A DNA stretch of 64,000 nucleotides from an uncultured Rhizobium sp. GTDB taxonomy: Bacteria; Pseudomonadota; Alphaproteobacteria; Rhizobiales; Rhizobiaceae. This document shows, piece after piece, positions 17,818 to 26,191 of this stretch (its first letter is position 1; each line of letters opens with the position of its first letter). The notes below the pieces were generated by a model. The model did not search any database. It saw only the letters and a program-made list of their open reading frames with translations, and was not told where the DNA came from. The stretch covers positions 1 to 64,000 of the forward strand of contig CAMFIE010000020.1 in the NCBI GenBank assembly GCA_945952315.1, in the 5' to 3' direction. The translations under genes and the position numbers were made by a program.

Positions 17818-19350
17818 TCAGCTTTCCATCAGGTCATTGACGCGCAACAGGAAGACGGCGTGATAGGCTTCGTTGATATCCGTGTAGATACGGTCATCGA
17901 CGAGGCGCGGCGGTGCACCACGCACACCGGAAAAGGCAACGATCTTGTAGGAATGAAAATTGCCAGCCTGGCGGATGATCGCGTATTTGTCGGCCACTTC
18001 CCCGCGGCGGAAATAATTGAGGAGCCGTGACAGCGCATCGGAATGCTGGCCGAGCGGCTTTTGCCGGTGTTCCTCGATCACGTCCGGTGTGACGAGCGCT
18101 TTCAGCCGGTCACGCAGACGCTTGTCGAAGCGGCGGTAATAGATCGCCTGCTTGTCATTGATGTCGATGGCTTCTTCGGGCATGACCTCGCCCCCCTTTT
18201 CAGTACGGCGCGCCCGCGCCTCGGATTGCCTGCGGCGGCGAAAGCCGCGGAACTGTTCGCGGATGCCGGTCAGGCCATTGTTGGTGGTGAGTGTGACGGC
18301 GAGCATGATCGCGGCGACGAGCAGGATGCGCAGCGGCCCGAGATCAAGCAGGCCCTTGTCGATCAGCACCACCAGCGCCGTGCCGATCACTGCCCCTTCC
18401 GCCCGCCCGAGCCCGCCGATCACGATCATCGCAAACAGCACCATCAGCTGATCGAGCGAAAAGACCTGCGGCGAGATCGACCCGAAATACTGGGCATAGA
18501 AGGCCCCGGTGACACCAAGCCCGGCAGAGGATATCAGGAAGACCTGCATGCGCGCCCGGCGGTAATCGATGCCAATCGCTTCCGCATAGGCCTCTTCCTC
18601 GCGCGCGGTCTGTAGCAGCATGCCGAGCCGCTCGGAATTGACGATGCGGAAGGTGAGAAGGGCAAGCAGCAGAAGCACGAAGGCACCGGCAAAGCCGAGC
18701 AGCAGGCCCGGCCTTTGCAACGCCCAGTCCGCCGGAATGAAGCCCTGGACATTGTTGATCGAGCCGTTCATCGGCGTCAGCGGCTTCAACTGCTGCACGA
18801 AGACCCGGCAGATTTCCGCAACGCCCATGGTGAGCAACGCATAGTAAAGGCCGTCCAGCCGGGTGGACGGCAAGGCCAGAAGCGCCCCCATGACGAGACC
18901 GGCAACGCCACCCGCGACAAACATCAGCGGCCAGGGCAGGCCGAGATAGACATTGAGCGCCGCACTCGCATAGGCCCCGACGCCGACGACGGCTAGCGTT
19001 GCGAGACTGAAAATCCCGGCAGTCCCGATGATCAGCGTCCACAGCACATTGATGGCCGAAAACATGCAAAAGACGGCGGCGACCGTCAGCGCCGAATTGG
19101 AGAGAAACGGCGCGGAAACAAGCAGCAGACCGAGCGCCAATGTCCACCACAGCGGCTTCTTGTCGGCGAGCATGCGCTCTTGCCGGAGCGTCTTCGGATT
19201 GAGCCGGGAGCGCCACTTGAGAAGATGCCTGCGGGTAAAGGGCAGCCGGTGGCGGTGAAGGGGCTTTGCCCCATCCACTTTCAGGGTGATTTCCTGCGGG
19301 CGCTGGCCGATCTCGTAATAGGTCTTGCCCGGAATTCGCGTATCCGTCAT
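17818..19350 (-). CDS. livM-dmfA1: LivM-type ABC permease fused in frame to DMFase small (alpha) subunit
   Basis: The 510-aa product has three parts. Residues 1-68 are a hydrophilic extension. About 69-350 are a LivM permease with 8-10 membrane segments. After a basic linker (FRGFRRRRQ), residues 390-510 match the DMFase small subunit, which is normally a separate protein of about 130 aa. Shared features are YYRRFDKR, VIEEHRQKP, LLNYFRRG, DKYAI and EAYHAVFLLRVNDL. The frame is open throughout. An internal ATG at 18183 follows a G-rich stretch (GGGGGGCGAGG), so a separate small subunit could also be made. A six-G run (18191-18196) is a possible indel or slippage point. The fusion would place the enzyme at the cytoplasmic exit of the importer. 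Confidence 0.8.
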   Translation of the reverse strand: MTDTRIPGKTYYEIGQRPQEITLKVDGAKPLHRHRLPFTRRHLLKWRSRLNPKTLRQERMLADKKPLWWTLALGLLLVSAPFLSNSALTVAAVFCMFSAINVLWTLIIGTAGIFSLATLAVVGVGAYASAALNVYLGLPWPLMFVAGGVAGLVMGALLALPSTRLDGLYYALLTMGVAEICRVFVQQLKPLTPMNGSINNVQGFIPADWALQRPGLLLGFAGAFVLLLLALLTFRIVNSERLGMLLQTAREEEAYAEAIGIDYRRARMQVFLISSAGLGVTGAFYAQYFGSISPQVFSLDQLMVLFAMIVIGGLGRAEGAVIGTALVVLIDKGLLDLGPLRILLVAAIMLAVTLTTNNGLTGIREQFRGFRRRRQSEARARRTEKGGEVMPEEAIDINDKQAIYYRRFDKRLRDRLKALVTPDVIEEHRQKPLGQHSDALSRLLNYFRRGEVADKYAIIRQAGNFHSYKIVAFSGVRGAPPRLVDDRIYTDINEAYHAVFLLRVNDLMES

Positions 19351-20276
19351 TTGCGCGCCTTGTCGAGAAGACCGCCGATCCCGCGCGGGCGGATGACCAG
19401 AACGGCGATGATGAACAGGAAGGTGCCGAACAGCACATAGCGCTGCCCGAGCCAGGGCACGGCCCCGATCACGGCCTCGAGAAAGCCGATGATCACCGCC
19501 CCGAAAACGGCCCCCGGCACCGAGCCGAGACCGCCGAGCAGCGAAATCGTCAGCCCCTTGATCAGCGGCATGGCGCCGGAGGTGGGAGAAACAAAGATGC
19601 TCTGCGACAGAAGAACCGCCGCAAGACCGGCCAGCGCGCCGGTGAGCATGGTGACAGGCAGGGCCGTCCAGCGCACGGAGATGCCGGAAAGCACCGCCCC
19701 TTCCGGGTTCTGCATCATGGCGCGGATTTCGAGCCCCTTGCGGCTGACCTTCAGCCAGAAAAGCAGAAGCCCAAGGATGACGGCGGTGCCGAGGATGGTG
19801 CCGATCTGGTCATAGCGGGCCGAAAGCCCGAGAAACTCCACCTTGCCCAGCCCGAAAATCTTCGGAAGGTTGCGTTGCTTCGGCCCGAAGAACCAGAGCA
19901 GCAGCTGCACGGTCGCCAGATTGATCGCCAGGGTGACGATGAGGCTGCGCACCGCGAAATTCGGCTTGTCGTGGATCGGCAGGAAGGCGAGCAGATAGAT
20001 CAGCGCACCCATCATCGCGCCGGTCAGTGCCCCTGCCGAAAGGCAGAGCCCTGCCATCGCCACGGTTCCGGCGAACGATTTCCCGAGCGTTGCAAGGATC
20101 AGCGGCTTTGCCAGTTCCGCAACCGAAAAGGCCGCATAGCCAGCAACGGCGAAGCTTGCACCATGGGCCATGTTGATCATGCCGATCGAAGACCAGAGCA
20201 GGCTGATCCCGATCGCCATCAGGCCGTAGATCGCAGCCAGCGAAAGCCCGTAGATGAGGAGGGTGGACATATCCAT
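19347..20276 (-). CDS. livH: LivH-type branched-chain/amide ABC permease
   Basis: The 309-aa membrane protein has about eight hydrophobic segments and the LivH hallmark TISLLGGLGSVPGAVFGA near the C-terminus. It pairs with the LivM half at 17818 to form the channel of an HAAT-family importer. Its stop overlaps the LivM start by ATGA, and its start overlaps the LivF stop by one base. The operon points to an amide substrate rather than leucine. Confidence 0.9.
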   Translation of the reverse strand: MDMSTLLIYGLSLAAIYGLMAIGISLLWSSIGMINMAHGASFAVAGYAAFSVAELAKPLILATLGKSFAGTVAMAGLCLSAGALTGAMMGALIYLLAFLPIHDKPNFAVRSLIVTLAINLATVQLLLWFFGPKQRNLPKIFGLGKVEFLGLSARYDQIGTILGTAVILGLLLFWLKVSRKGLEIRAMMQNPEGAVLSGISVRWTALPVTMLTGALAGLAAVLLSQSIFVSPTSGAMPLIKGLTISLLGGLGSVPGAVFGAVIIGFLEAVIGAVPWLGQRYVLFGTFLFIIAVLVIRPRGIGGLLDKARK

Positions 20277-20974
20277 CAGTGCAGGCTCACATGTCCGACA
20301 TCGCCGCGCAGGCGGCCCGCATGCATGCCGACCATCCGGTCGACCCGGCCCGAAAGCAGCGCCACATTCTGTTCGGCAATCACCATGGCGCGACCATCCT
20401 TCGGCAGCGAGAAGAGCGCCTCGATCACGCTTGCCGAAATCTTCGGCGCAAGCCCGAGCGAGGGTTCATCGATCAGATAGAGCCGCGCCTCCACCATTAG
20501 CGCGCGCCCGACGCTGACCATCCGGCGCTCGCCACCCGAAAGCCGTCCGACCAGCGCGTGTTCGAGTTTGCGCAGCGGCGGAAAGATATCGAAGACCATC
20601 TCGCGGCGCCGCTTGCGCTCGCGCCAGGCCTCCGGCGTATAGGCACCGCAATCCAGATGCTGCGCGACCGTCAGGCCCGGAAAGATCGCGTCACCCTGCG
20701 GCGCCATCGCAAGACCTGCCCGGACAATCGCGGGTGTGCGGCGCCCCGGCCCGGTGGAGCGCGTGCCACCCACTTCATTGCCCATCAGCAGGATCGATCC
20801 GGATTGCCAGCCGACCTGAGAGGACACCGCGCGAAACAGCGTGGTCTTGCCATGGCCGTTCAGCCCGACCAGCCCGACCCGCTCGCCTTCGGCCACCTTG
20901 AAGGAAATGTCATGCAGCACGCGCAGCGGCCCGTAGCCCGCCGTCAGCCCCTCGATCTTCAGCACGTCAACCAT
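20276..20974 (-). CDS. livF: LivF-type ABC transporter ATPase
   Basis: The 232-aa ATPase has Walker A GLNGHGKTT, signature LSGGERRM and Walker B YLIDEPSLGL. ATG 20974 begins MVDVLKIEG and overlaps the LivG end by 8 bp; a start 45 bp earlier would run deep into LivG. It powers the LivH/LivM importer with LivG. The alanine of the usual GxNGAGKTT is histidine here, a mild variation. Confidence 0.9.
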   Translation of the reverse strand: MVDVLKIEGLTAGYGPLRVLHDISFKVAEGERVGLVGLNGHGKTTLFRAVSSQVGWQSGSILLMGNEVGGTRSTGPGRRTPAIVRAGLAMAPQGDAIFPGLTVAQHLDCGAYTPEAWRERKRRREMVFDIFPPLRKLEHALVGRLSGGERRMVSVGRALMVEARLYLIDEPSLGLAPKISASVIEALFSLPKDGRAMVIAEQNVALLSGRVDRMVGMHAGRLRGDVGHVSLH

Positions 20975-21704
20975 GGTGAGGTTCCTCGAAATAGGCTTCC
21001 AGAACGCGGGGGTCTTCAAACACCGCGCGCGGGGTTCCGGTGGCGATCACCTCGCCCATATCCAGCACCACCGCCCGGTCGGCGATGGCCGAGAGCAGTT
21101 CAAGCCGGTGCTCGATCAGGATCGCGGCCACGTGATACTCGTCGACAAGACGGCGGATGATCAGGTCCAGCTCGTCGATTTCCGAATTGATGAGACCGGA
21201 GGCCGGTTCATCGAGCAGAAGCACCGCCGGATCGCGCATCAGCAGGCAGGCAAGCAACAGCTTTCGCCGGTCGAATGTATCGAGACTGCCCGCAACCCGG
21301 TCCCAGGGCTTGCGGAAATTGGCGAGATGGCAGGCCCATTCCGCATCCATCCGGGTGCGGTAGGGCTTGTAGGCAAAGCGGGCGGCGCGGAAGGTTTCCG
21401 CTATCGTCAGCGATGCAGGCACGACCGGGCTCTGATAGGTCCGCGCAAGCCCGCGTCGTGCCCTGTCATGGACGGCAAGCCCCGTGATGTCCTCGCCGCG
21501 CAATTGCACGGAGCCCTGATCGGCCACATAGCGGCCGCAGAGGATTTCGAACAGCGAGGTCTTGCCCGCCCCGTTCGGACCGACGAGGCCGAGCACCTCG
21601 CCGGAGGAAACCGAAAGCGATACATCCTTCAGGATCGCCCGACCGCCGAAGGATATGCCGATCCCCCGGCAGCCGAATATGTCCTGGCCTGCCTGCATTG
21701 CCAT
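20967..21704 (-). CDS. livG: LivG-type ABC transporter ATPase
   Basis: The 245-aa ATPase has Walker A GPNGAGKTS and Walker B VLLLDEPASGL. The segment before Walker B (DRRKLLLACLLM) sits where the LSGGQ-like signature is expected and does not match the consensus, so the signature is unusual for LivG. It lies 6 bp after the LivK stop and overlaps LivF. It is the second nucleotide-binding subunit of the amide importer. Confidence 0.88.
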   Translation of the reverse strand: MAMQAGQDIFGCRGIGISFGGRAILKDVSLSVSSGEVLGLVGPNGAGKTSLFEILCGRYVADQGSVQLRGEDITGLAVHDRARRGLARTYQSPVVPASLTIAETFRAARFAYKPYRTRMDAEWACHLANFRKPWDRVAGSLDTFDRRKLLLACLLMRDPAVLLLDEPASGLINSEIDELDLIIRRLVDEYHVAAILIEHRLELLSAIADRAVVLDMGEVIATGTPRAVFEDPRVLEAYFEEPHHG

Positions 21705-21710
21705 CTGCGC

Positions 21711-22964
21711 TTACATCCAGGGAGCGGGCTTGAGGTCGCTCTCCTTGTGGCTGTCGGGAGAGATGATCTTGTGCTCGCCATCCTGCACCTGAAAGATCAG
21801 ATGCGCCTGCGCATCCTCGGCATCATCCGTCATGGTCGGATAGCTGAGCGGCGAATTGGTGTCGTTGGCAAAGGTATAGGTGCCACAGACACCGCGATAC
21901 TTGATCGCCTTGATCGCCTTGCCGACCGCATCGAAATCCGCCGGGTCCGCCGTCTTCCAGGCTTCGGCGAGAATGTGGATCGTGTCATAGCCGGAGCCGG
22001 TATAGACCATGCCCATCGTGCCCGGATATTTGGCCTTGTAGGCCTCGCGGAAGGCCTTGCCCTTCTCGTCCGCATAAGCGCCGATCACCGAGCCCCAGAT
22101 GAAGCCCTCGGCGGCCTCGCCCGCAAGATCGAGGAATTCCGGCTGCGACGGACCATATTGCAGATAGACGAGCGCGCCCGGGGTGGGATCAAGCACGAAG
22201 GCCTGGGCAAAGCTTGCCAGTTCTGCCGCCACCCAGTGGTCGATCATGATCACGCCGCAATCGGCCTCCTTCAGCGCCTGCACGACCGGTGTCCAATCCT
22301 GCACCGGGAACTGGATATCGGTGATCGGCCCCTGCTCCCATTCGCCGCCGGATGCGGCAATCGCGGCCTGCGTCGCCTTCGATATCACCTGCGTATAGCC
22401 GATCTGCTCCTGCACGATATGGACGCGGTTGTTCTTCGGCTTCCAGCCTGCCGCCTTCTGGTTCGACAGGAACTTGACGAAGCCTGCGCCATAATAGGTT
22501 TCCGCGACATCAATCTGGAAGATGTTGCGATATTTCTGCGGATTGGCCTTCACGAGATCAAGGCTCGCCTGGCTGGTGTTGCCATGCAGATAGGGAACGC
22601 CATTGGAAGCCGCGACATCCATGGCGGGCTGCGGAATGATGGCGAAGGAATGGGCAAGCGCCTGCACACCGCCTTCGACCAGTTTCTGGAAAGCCGCAAC
22701 CGTGCCTTCCGGCGTCAGAAGATCGATATCGACCACGCTGGTTTCCAGCATGCGTCCGTTGACGCCACCGGCCGCATTGATCTCCTCGACAGCCATGGTC
22801 ACCCCATTCAGCCAGTCGGCCTGATCGGCCACGCCCACAGGGCCGGATTTGGCGGTCGGCACGCCGATCTTGATCGTGTCGGCTGCGAAGGCGCGGGCGG
22901 TCCCGGCAGCAACCAGGGCCGTTGCGGCCGTGGCCGCCAGAAATTGACGACGGTTCATGCTCAT
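21711..22964 (-). CDS. livK: LivK-type periplasmic substrate-binding protein
   Basis: The 417-aa precursor has a twin-arginine-like leader (NRRQFLA then a hydrophobic run ending AFAAD) and a type 1 periplasmic binding fold starting IKIGVPTAKSGPVG. GGGAGA lies about 7 bases before ATG 22964. It delivers ligand to the LivGFHM importer encoded downstream. Related proteins FmdD and UrtA bind short amides or urea, so an amide ligand is plausible. A 16-bp palindrome lies 79 bp upstream. Confidence 0.88.
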   Translation of the reverse strand: MSMNRRQFLAATAATALVAAGTARAFAADTIKIGVPTAKSGPVGVADQADWLNGVTMAVEEINAAGGVNGRMLETSVVDIDLLTPEGTVAAFQKLVEGGVQALAHSFAIIPQPAMDVAASNGVPYLHGNTSQASLDLVKANPQKYRNIFQIDVAETYYGAGFVKFLSNQKAAGWKPKNNRVHIVQEQIGYTQVISKATQAAIAASGGEWEQGPITDIQFPVQDWTPVVQALKEADCGVIMIDHWVAAELASFAQAFVLDPTPGALVYLQYGPSQPEFLDLAGEAAEGFIWGSVIGAYADEKGKAFREAYKAKYPGTMGMVYTGSGYDTIHILAEAWKTADPADFDAVGKAIKAIKYRGVCGTYTFANDTNSPLSYPTMTDDAEDAQAHLIFQVQDGEHKIISPDSHKESDLKPAPWM

Positions 22965-23042
22965 GTCCTGTTCTCCCTTTTATGGTTGCCAGCGGCGCCC
23001 TTGATTTTCGTCATTGGGCATCGCGATCCCCCCGTTTGTAAA

Positions 23043-23058
23043 TGATGCAAATGCACCA
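23043..23058. promoter_or_regulatory. Palindromic operator A (TGATGCA-AA-TGCACCA)
   Basis: The 16-bp inverted repeat TGATGCAAATGCACCA sits in the 104-bp gap between the amidohydrolase stop and livK, 79 bp before the livK ATG. Six of seven arm positions pair. It differs from the site at 24234-24249 (bottom-strand reading) by one base. Two copies before two units of one pathway strongly suggest a shared regulator, possibly the LuxR protein encoded at the operon end. Confidence 0.65.
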
Positions 23059-23068
23059 TGCCGACCGT

Positions 23069-24175
23069 TCAGAAGCCGAGCGCGCGGGCCTGCGCTTCCA
23101 GCCGCGCCCGCTGGTAGGCAATGAAATCGGCGGGCGGTTGCTGCTGGCTCAAAATGTCGAGGAACGGATCCTTAACCGGCGTACGGTGCCCGGCAAAAGT
23201 CTCGATCACCGCAAGACCGCAGAAGGGCACATAGCCCTCCGAATAGCCGCCTTCATGGGCCGCAAGCAGGCGGCCATTGCAGATCCTACCGGCAAGCGTC
23301 TTCAGGTCCCCCGCCATCGCCCGGAATGTCTCGGAATGCGCCTGCATGCGGGCGAGCGGATCAAAGGCATTGGCATCAAGGCCCGAGGCAACCACGATCA
23401 TATCGGGTCGGAAGCGTTCGAGCGCGGGTTTGACAAGCAGCGAAAAGGCATCCCGGTAAGCCTGATCGCCGCCCCCCGGCAGAAGCGGAATATTGAGATT
23501 GTAGCCCTCGCCCTTGCCTTTCCCGCGCGCGTCCGCCCGGCCCTGATCCGGTGGAAAGCAATTTTCCTGATGCAGGCTGATGGTCAGCGTATCATCGCGG
23601 TCATAAAAGATCGTCTCGGTGCCGTTTCCGTGGTGCACATCCCAGTCCACCACGGCCACCCGCACCGGCCCCTGTTCGGCCCGCAGCCGCTCGAGTGCAA
23701 TCGGGATATTGGCGAGCAGGCAGAAGCCCATGGACGCATCCGGCAGGCAATGGTGGCCGGGCGGCCGCGACACGACATAGGCATTGTCGACGCGACGGTG
23801 ATAGACATCCGATACGGCAGCCGAAACAAGCCCGGCCGAAACGGCAGCGATTTCGAACGAGCCGGGGCCGAAGGGCGAGTAGAAACCGGCATTGCCGCCG
23901 CCTGCATCGGAGAGGCGCTTGAATTCATCCAGATATTTCCGATCGTGCACCCGCTCCATGTCGGCGCGGGAGACGGGCGGCGCCTTTTTCCAGCTCAGAT
24001 GGTCGCCGAGGCCGGAGACCTCGACAAGGTTCTTCAGGCGCCGCTTGGTTTCCGGATTTTCCGCATGGCCGGACCCGGTGGGTGGCTGGAGATAACCGCC
24101 AACCGGCGCGATGATCACATGCTCCCCGGTCGTGTGCCAGAGACAGCGCTCGTCGAAGTAAAAACCCGTGGCCAT
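23069..24175 (-). CDS. HDAC-family (acetylpolyamine-type) zinc amidohydrolase
   Basis: The 368-aa enzyme carries class II histone-deacetylase-like motifs: RPPGHHC (charge-relay histidines), VDWDVHHGNGT (zinc Asp and His), GLDANAFDP (second zinc Asp) and HEGGYSEGYVP (transition-state Tyr). Bacterial relatives hydrolyse N-acyl amides such as acetylpolyamines. ATG 24175 follows GGGAG; an in-frame ATG 39 bp upstream lacks a site. It precedes livK in the same direction with its own copy of the palindrome 59 bp upstream. A second amide-cleaving step in the DMFase-like pathway is a reasonable inference. Confidence 0.85.
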   Translation of the reverse strand: MATGFYFDERCLWHTTGEHVIIAPVGGYLQPPTGSGHAENPETKRRLKNLVEVSGLGDHLSWKKAPPVSRADMERVHDRKYLDEFKRLSDAGGGNAGFYSPFGPGSFEIAAVSAGLVSAAVSDVYHRRVDNAYVVSRPPGHHCLPDASMGFCLLANIPIALERLRAEQGPVRVAVVDWDVHHGNGTETIFYDRDDTLTISLHQENCFPPDQGRADARGKGKGEGYNLNIPLLPGGGDQAYRDAFSLLVKPALERFRPDMIVVASGLDANAFDPLARMQAHSETFRAMAGDLKTLAGRICNGRLLAAHEGGYSEGYVPFCGLAVIETFAGHRTPVKDPFLDILSQQQPPADFIAYQRARLEAQARALGF

Positions 24176-24233
24176 GAAGAACTCCCGCGGCTGATCCTGC
24201 CGCAAGGCTTCCACGAAAAACCGGGGCTCTCAA

Positions 24234-24249
24234 TGGTGCATTTGCACCA
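24234..24249. promoter_or_regulatory. Palindromic operator B (TGGTGCA-TT-TGCACCA)
   Basis: A perfect inverted repeat, TGGTGCATTTGCACCA, lies 59 bp before the amidohydrolase ATG. It is the sister of site A at 23043-23058. The two sites bracket the amidohydrolase gene and mark the two probable promoters of the DMFase-like system. Confidence 0.65.
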
Positions 24250-24296
24250 CGCGGCCACCCCTTGCGAAGGGGCTGGCCGCGGGTCATGCTTCGAAT

Positions 24297-25169
24297 TTAT
24301 GCCTTGGCGATCTTGTCCTCGGTCTTCGTGTCGAAGTCGCTGGCATCATGGCGCTCGCGCAGCTGGTTTTCCGGGCTGCCCGAGGTGCGGTTTACCTTGT
24401 AGCCGCGCTTCACGGCAGGGCGTGCGCCCACCTGATCGGCCCAGCGCAGCACATTCTTGTATTCATGGGTGGAAAGGAATTCGGCAGCGTCATAGGCAAG
24501 CCCCTTCACCACCGCCCCATACCAGGGCCAGATCGCGATATCGGCGACGGAATAGTCCTTGCCCGCCACGAATTCATGCTCGGCGAGCCGCTTGTCCAGG
24601 ACGTCAAGCTGGCGCTTGGCCTCCATCGCATAGCGGTCGATCGCATATTTGATCTTCACCGGCGCATAGGCATAGAAATGGCCGAAACCGCCGCCGAGGA
24701 AGGGCGCAGAGCCCATCTGCCAGAACAGCCAGGAGAGCGTTTCTGCCCGCTCCGGCTGGGTGGTCGGCAGGAGTGCGCCGAACTTTTCAGCGAGATAGAC
24801 AAGGATCGCCCCGGACTCGAAGATGCGGATCGGCTTGTCACCGCTGCGGTCCATCAGGGCCGGGATCTTCGAATTCGGGTTGACCTCGACGAAGCCGGAG
24901 CCGAACTGGTCGCCCTTGCGGATATCGATCAGCCAGGCATCGTATTCGGCACCCTCGTGGCCGAGCGCCAGAAGCTCTTCCAGCATGATGGTGACCTTTT
25001 GTCCGTTCGGCGTGCCAAGCGAATAGAGCTGCAGCGGATGCTTGCCGACGGGCAGTTCCTTCACCGATTGCGCGCCCGAAGTCGGGCGGTTGATGCTCGC
25101 AAACTCACCGCCATTTCCCTGATCCCAGGTCCAGACCTTCGGCGGGGTATACGTGTCCTGATTGCTCAT
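24297..25169 (-). CDS. yghU: YghU-type glutathione S-transferase / disulfide reductase
   Basis: The 290-aa protein closely follows the YghU/Nu-class GST pattern: N-terminal TYTPPKVWTW, INRPTSGA, an unusually long N-terminus before the thioredoxin fold, and NPNSKIPAL with a cis-proline turn. Members bind two glutathiones and reduce disulfides or peroxides. A helical GST C-domain covers about residues 140-260. It stands alone, 143 bp upstream of the RDD operon end and separated from the amidohydrolase by site B. No link to the DMFase system is required. Confidence 0.9.
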   Translation of the reverse strand: MSNQDTYTPPKVWTWDQGNGGEFASINRPTSGAQSVKELPVGKHPLQLYSLGTPNGQKVTIMLEELLALGHEGAEYDAWLIDIRKGDQFGSGFVEVNPNSKIPALMDRSGDKPIRIFESGAILVYLAEKFGALLPTTQPERAETLSWLFWQMGSAPFLGGGFGHFYAYAPVKIKYAIDRYAMEAKRQLDVLDKRLAEHEFVAGKDYSVADIAIWPWYGAVVKGLAYDAAEFLSTHEYKNVLRWADQVGARPAVKRGYKVNRTSGSPENQLRERHDASDFDTKTEDKIAKA

Positions 25170-25312
25170 GCGATGCTCCTTTGCGGGCCATCCTTTGTTC
25201 CGGATGGAAACGGCCCTGCTCGATGTTCAGCACGCCGTGTTTACCCTCAGGACAGGAGACGGAACAGTCAAAAAAATGTGCAGCGGATCAAACGGGCCTG
25301 ATGGGTGGAGAC

Positions 25313-26191
25313 CTAAAGGCTTTCTTCGCGCTGGAACTTGTCCTCGCGTTTGGTGCCGAACAGCCTGAGTTTTTCCAGATGCTCGCGTTGCGCACGGTAG
25401 AAGGCATTGAGAAAGACCAGTTCCTCGCCCGGCCGCACCAGCCCGTCATAGGCAATCTTGCGGGTAATGGTTGAGGTGATCTTGCGGATTTCGGCCGCAC
25501 TTCCGGCCTTCTGCGGGTCCCGCAACAGATCTTCCAGCGTCTGCAATTCAAAGCGCCCATAGACATTCAGATGCGCAGGCTGGAAGGCGAAGGCCTGCTG
25601 GCTGGCCTCCGATGCCGCCGAAAGGGCGAGATCCGGCAGGAGTTGCATGCGCGGATTTTCGACCACCACCGTGCCTGCGATCATATCCCCGAGCCGTTGC
25701 CGACGGCGATTGGCAAAGGGCACGATGGCAACGCCGAAAACCAGAACAAGGGTGACGGCCTTGCCCCAGCCGGACATGCCCTGTGCGGTGCTGAGCATGC
25801 TGAGCGGGGTGAAGAATTCCACTTCCTTCATCAGGTTGCGGGCCACGATCTGATGCGGGGTGAGCCGCTGGCCATACATGTTGATGACGCGGATGCCCGC
25901 GCCTCTCTTGCCGGGCGTGCGGCCATTCCAGACAAGCTCGGTGAGGATGTAATAGGGAATACGCAGCAGGAAGGTGAGAAGCACGGCCAGCACGGAAGCA
26001 GCCTCGCTTTCAAAAAGCGCGGTGCTGGCCAGCACAAAGATCACCACACCGACAATCACGCCGGTCAGCAGCATATCAAGGAACTGCGCCCCGAAGCGGG
26101 CACCAAGCGAGGCGATCCGGAAACGGATGGCCACCCCCTCCGGCGGCACGATTTCCAGAATCCGCTTGTCATCCGGGTCTGGCTTGCTCAT
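25313..26191 (-). CDS. RDD-family membrane protein
   Basis: The 292-aa protein has an N-terminal soluble stretch, then the RDD domain (about residues 20-165) with the characteristic AQFLDMLLTG and NGRTPGKRGAGIRV segments and three to four membrane helices. The soluble C-terminal half is of unknown role. ATG 26191 overlaps the SpoIIM-like stop in ATGA; a longer in-frame start would cover 81 bp of that gene. It is the last gene of a conserved MoxR/DUF58-type operon. Confidence 0.85.
   Translation of the reverse strand: MSKPDPDDKRILEIVPPEGVAIRFRIASLGARFGAQFLDMLLTGVIVGVVIFVLASTALFESEAASVLAVLLTFLLRIPYYILTELVWNGRTPGKRGAGIRVINMYGQRLTPHQIVARNLMKEVEFFTPLSMLSTAQGMSGWGKAVTLVLVFGVAIVPFANRRRQRLGDMIAGTVVVENPRMQLLPDLALSAASEASQQAFAFQPAHLNVYGRFELQTLEDLLRDPQKAGSAAEIRKITSTITRKIAYDGLVRPGEELVFLNAFYRAQREHLEKLRLFGTKREDKFQREESL

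Noticed and set aside
18183-18183. Annotating the DMFase small subunit as a separate gene only
   Set aside because: The frame is continuous with the permease without any stop, so the fusion is what the sequence shows. The internal start is kept as an alternative.
20973-24652. Two long plus-strand open frames opposite livG/livK and the HDAC-family/YghU genes
   Set aside because: Both are antisense shadows of genes with intact Walker, binding-protein, zinc-site and GST motifs.
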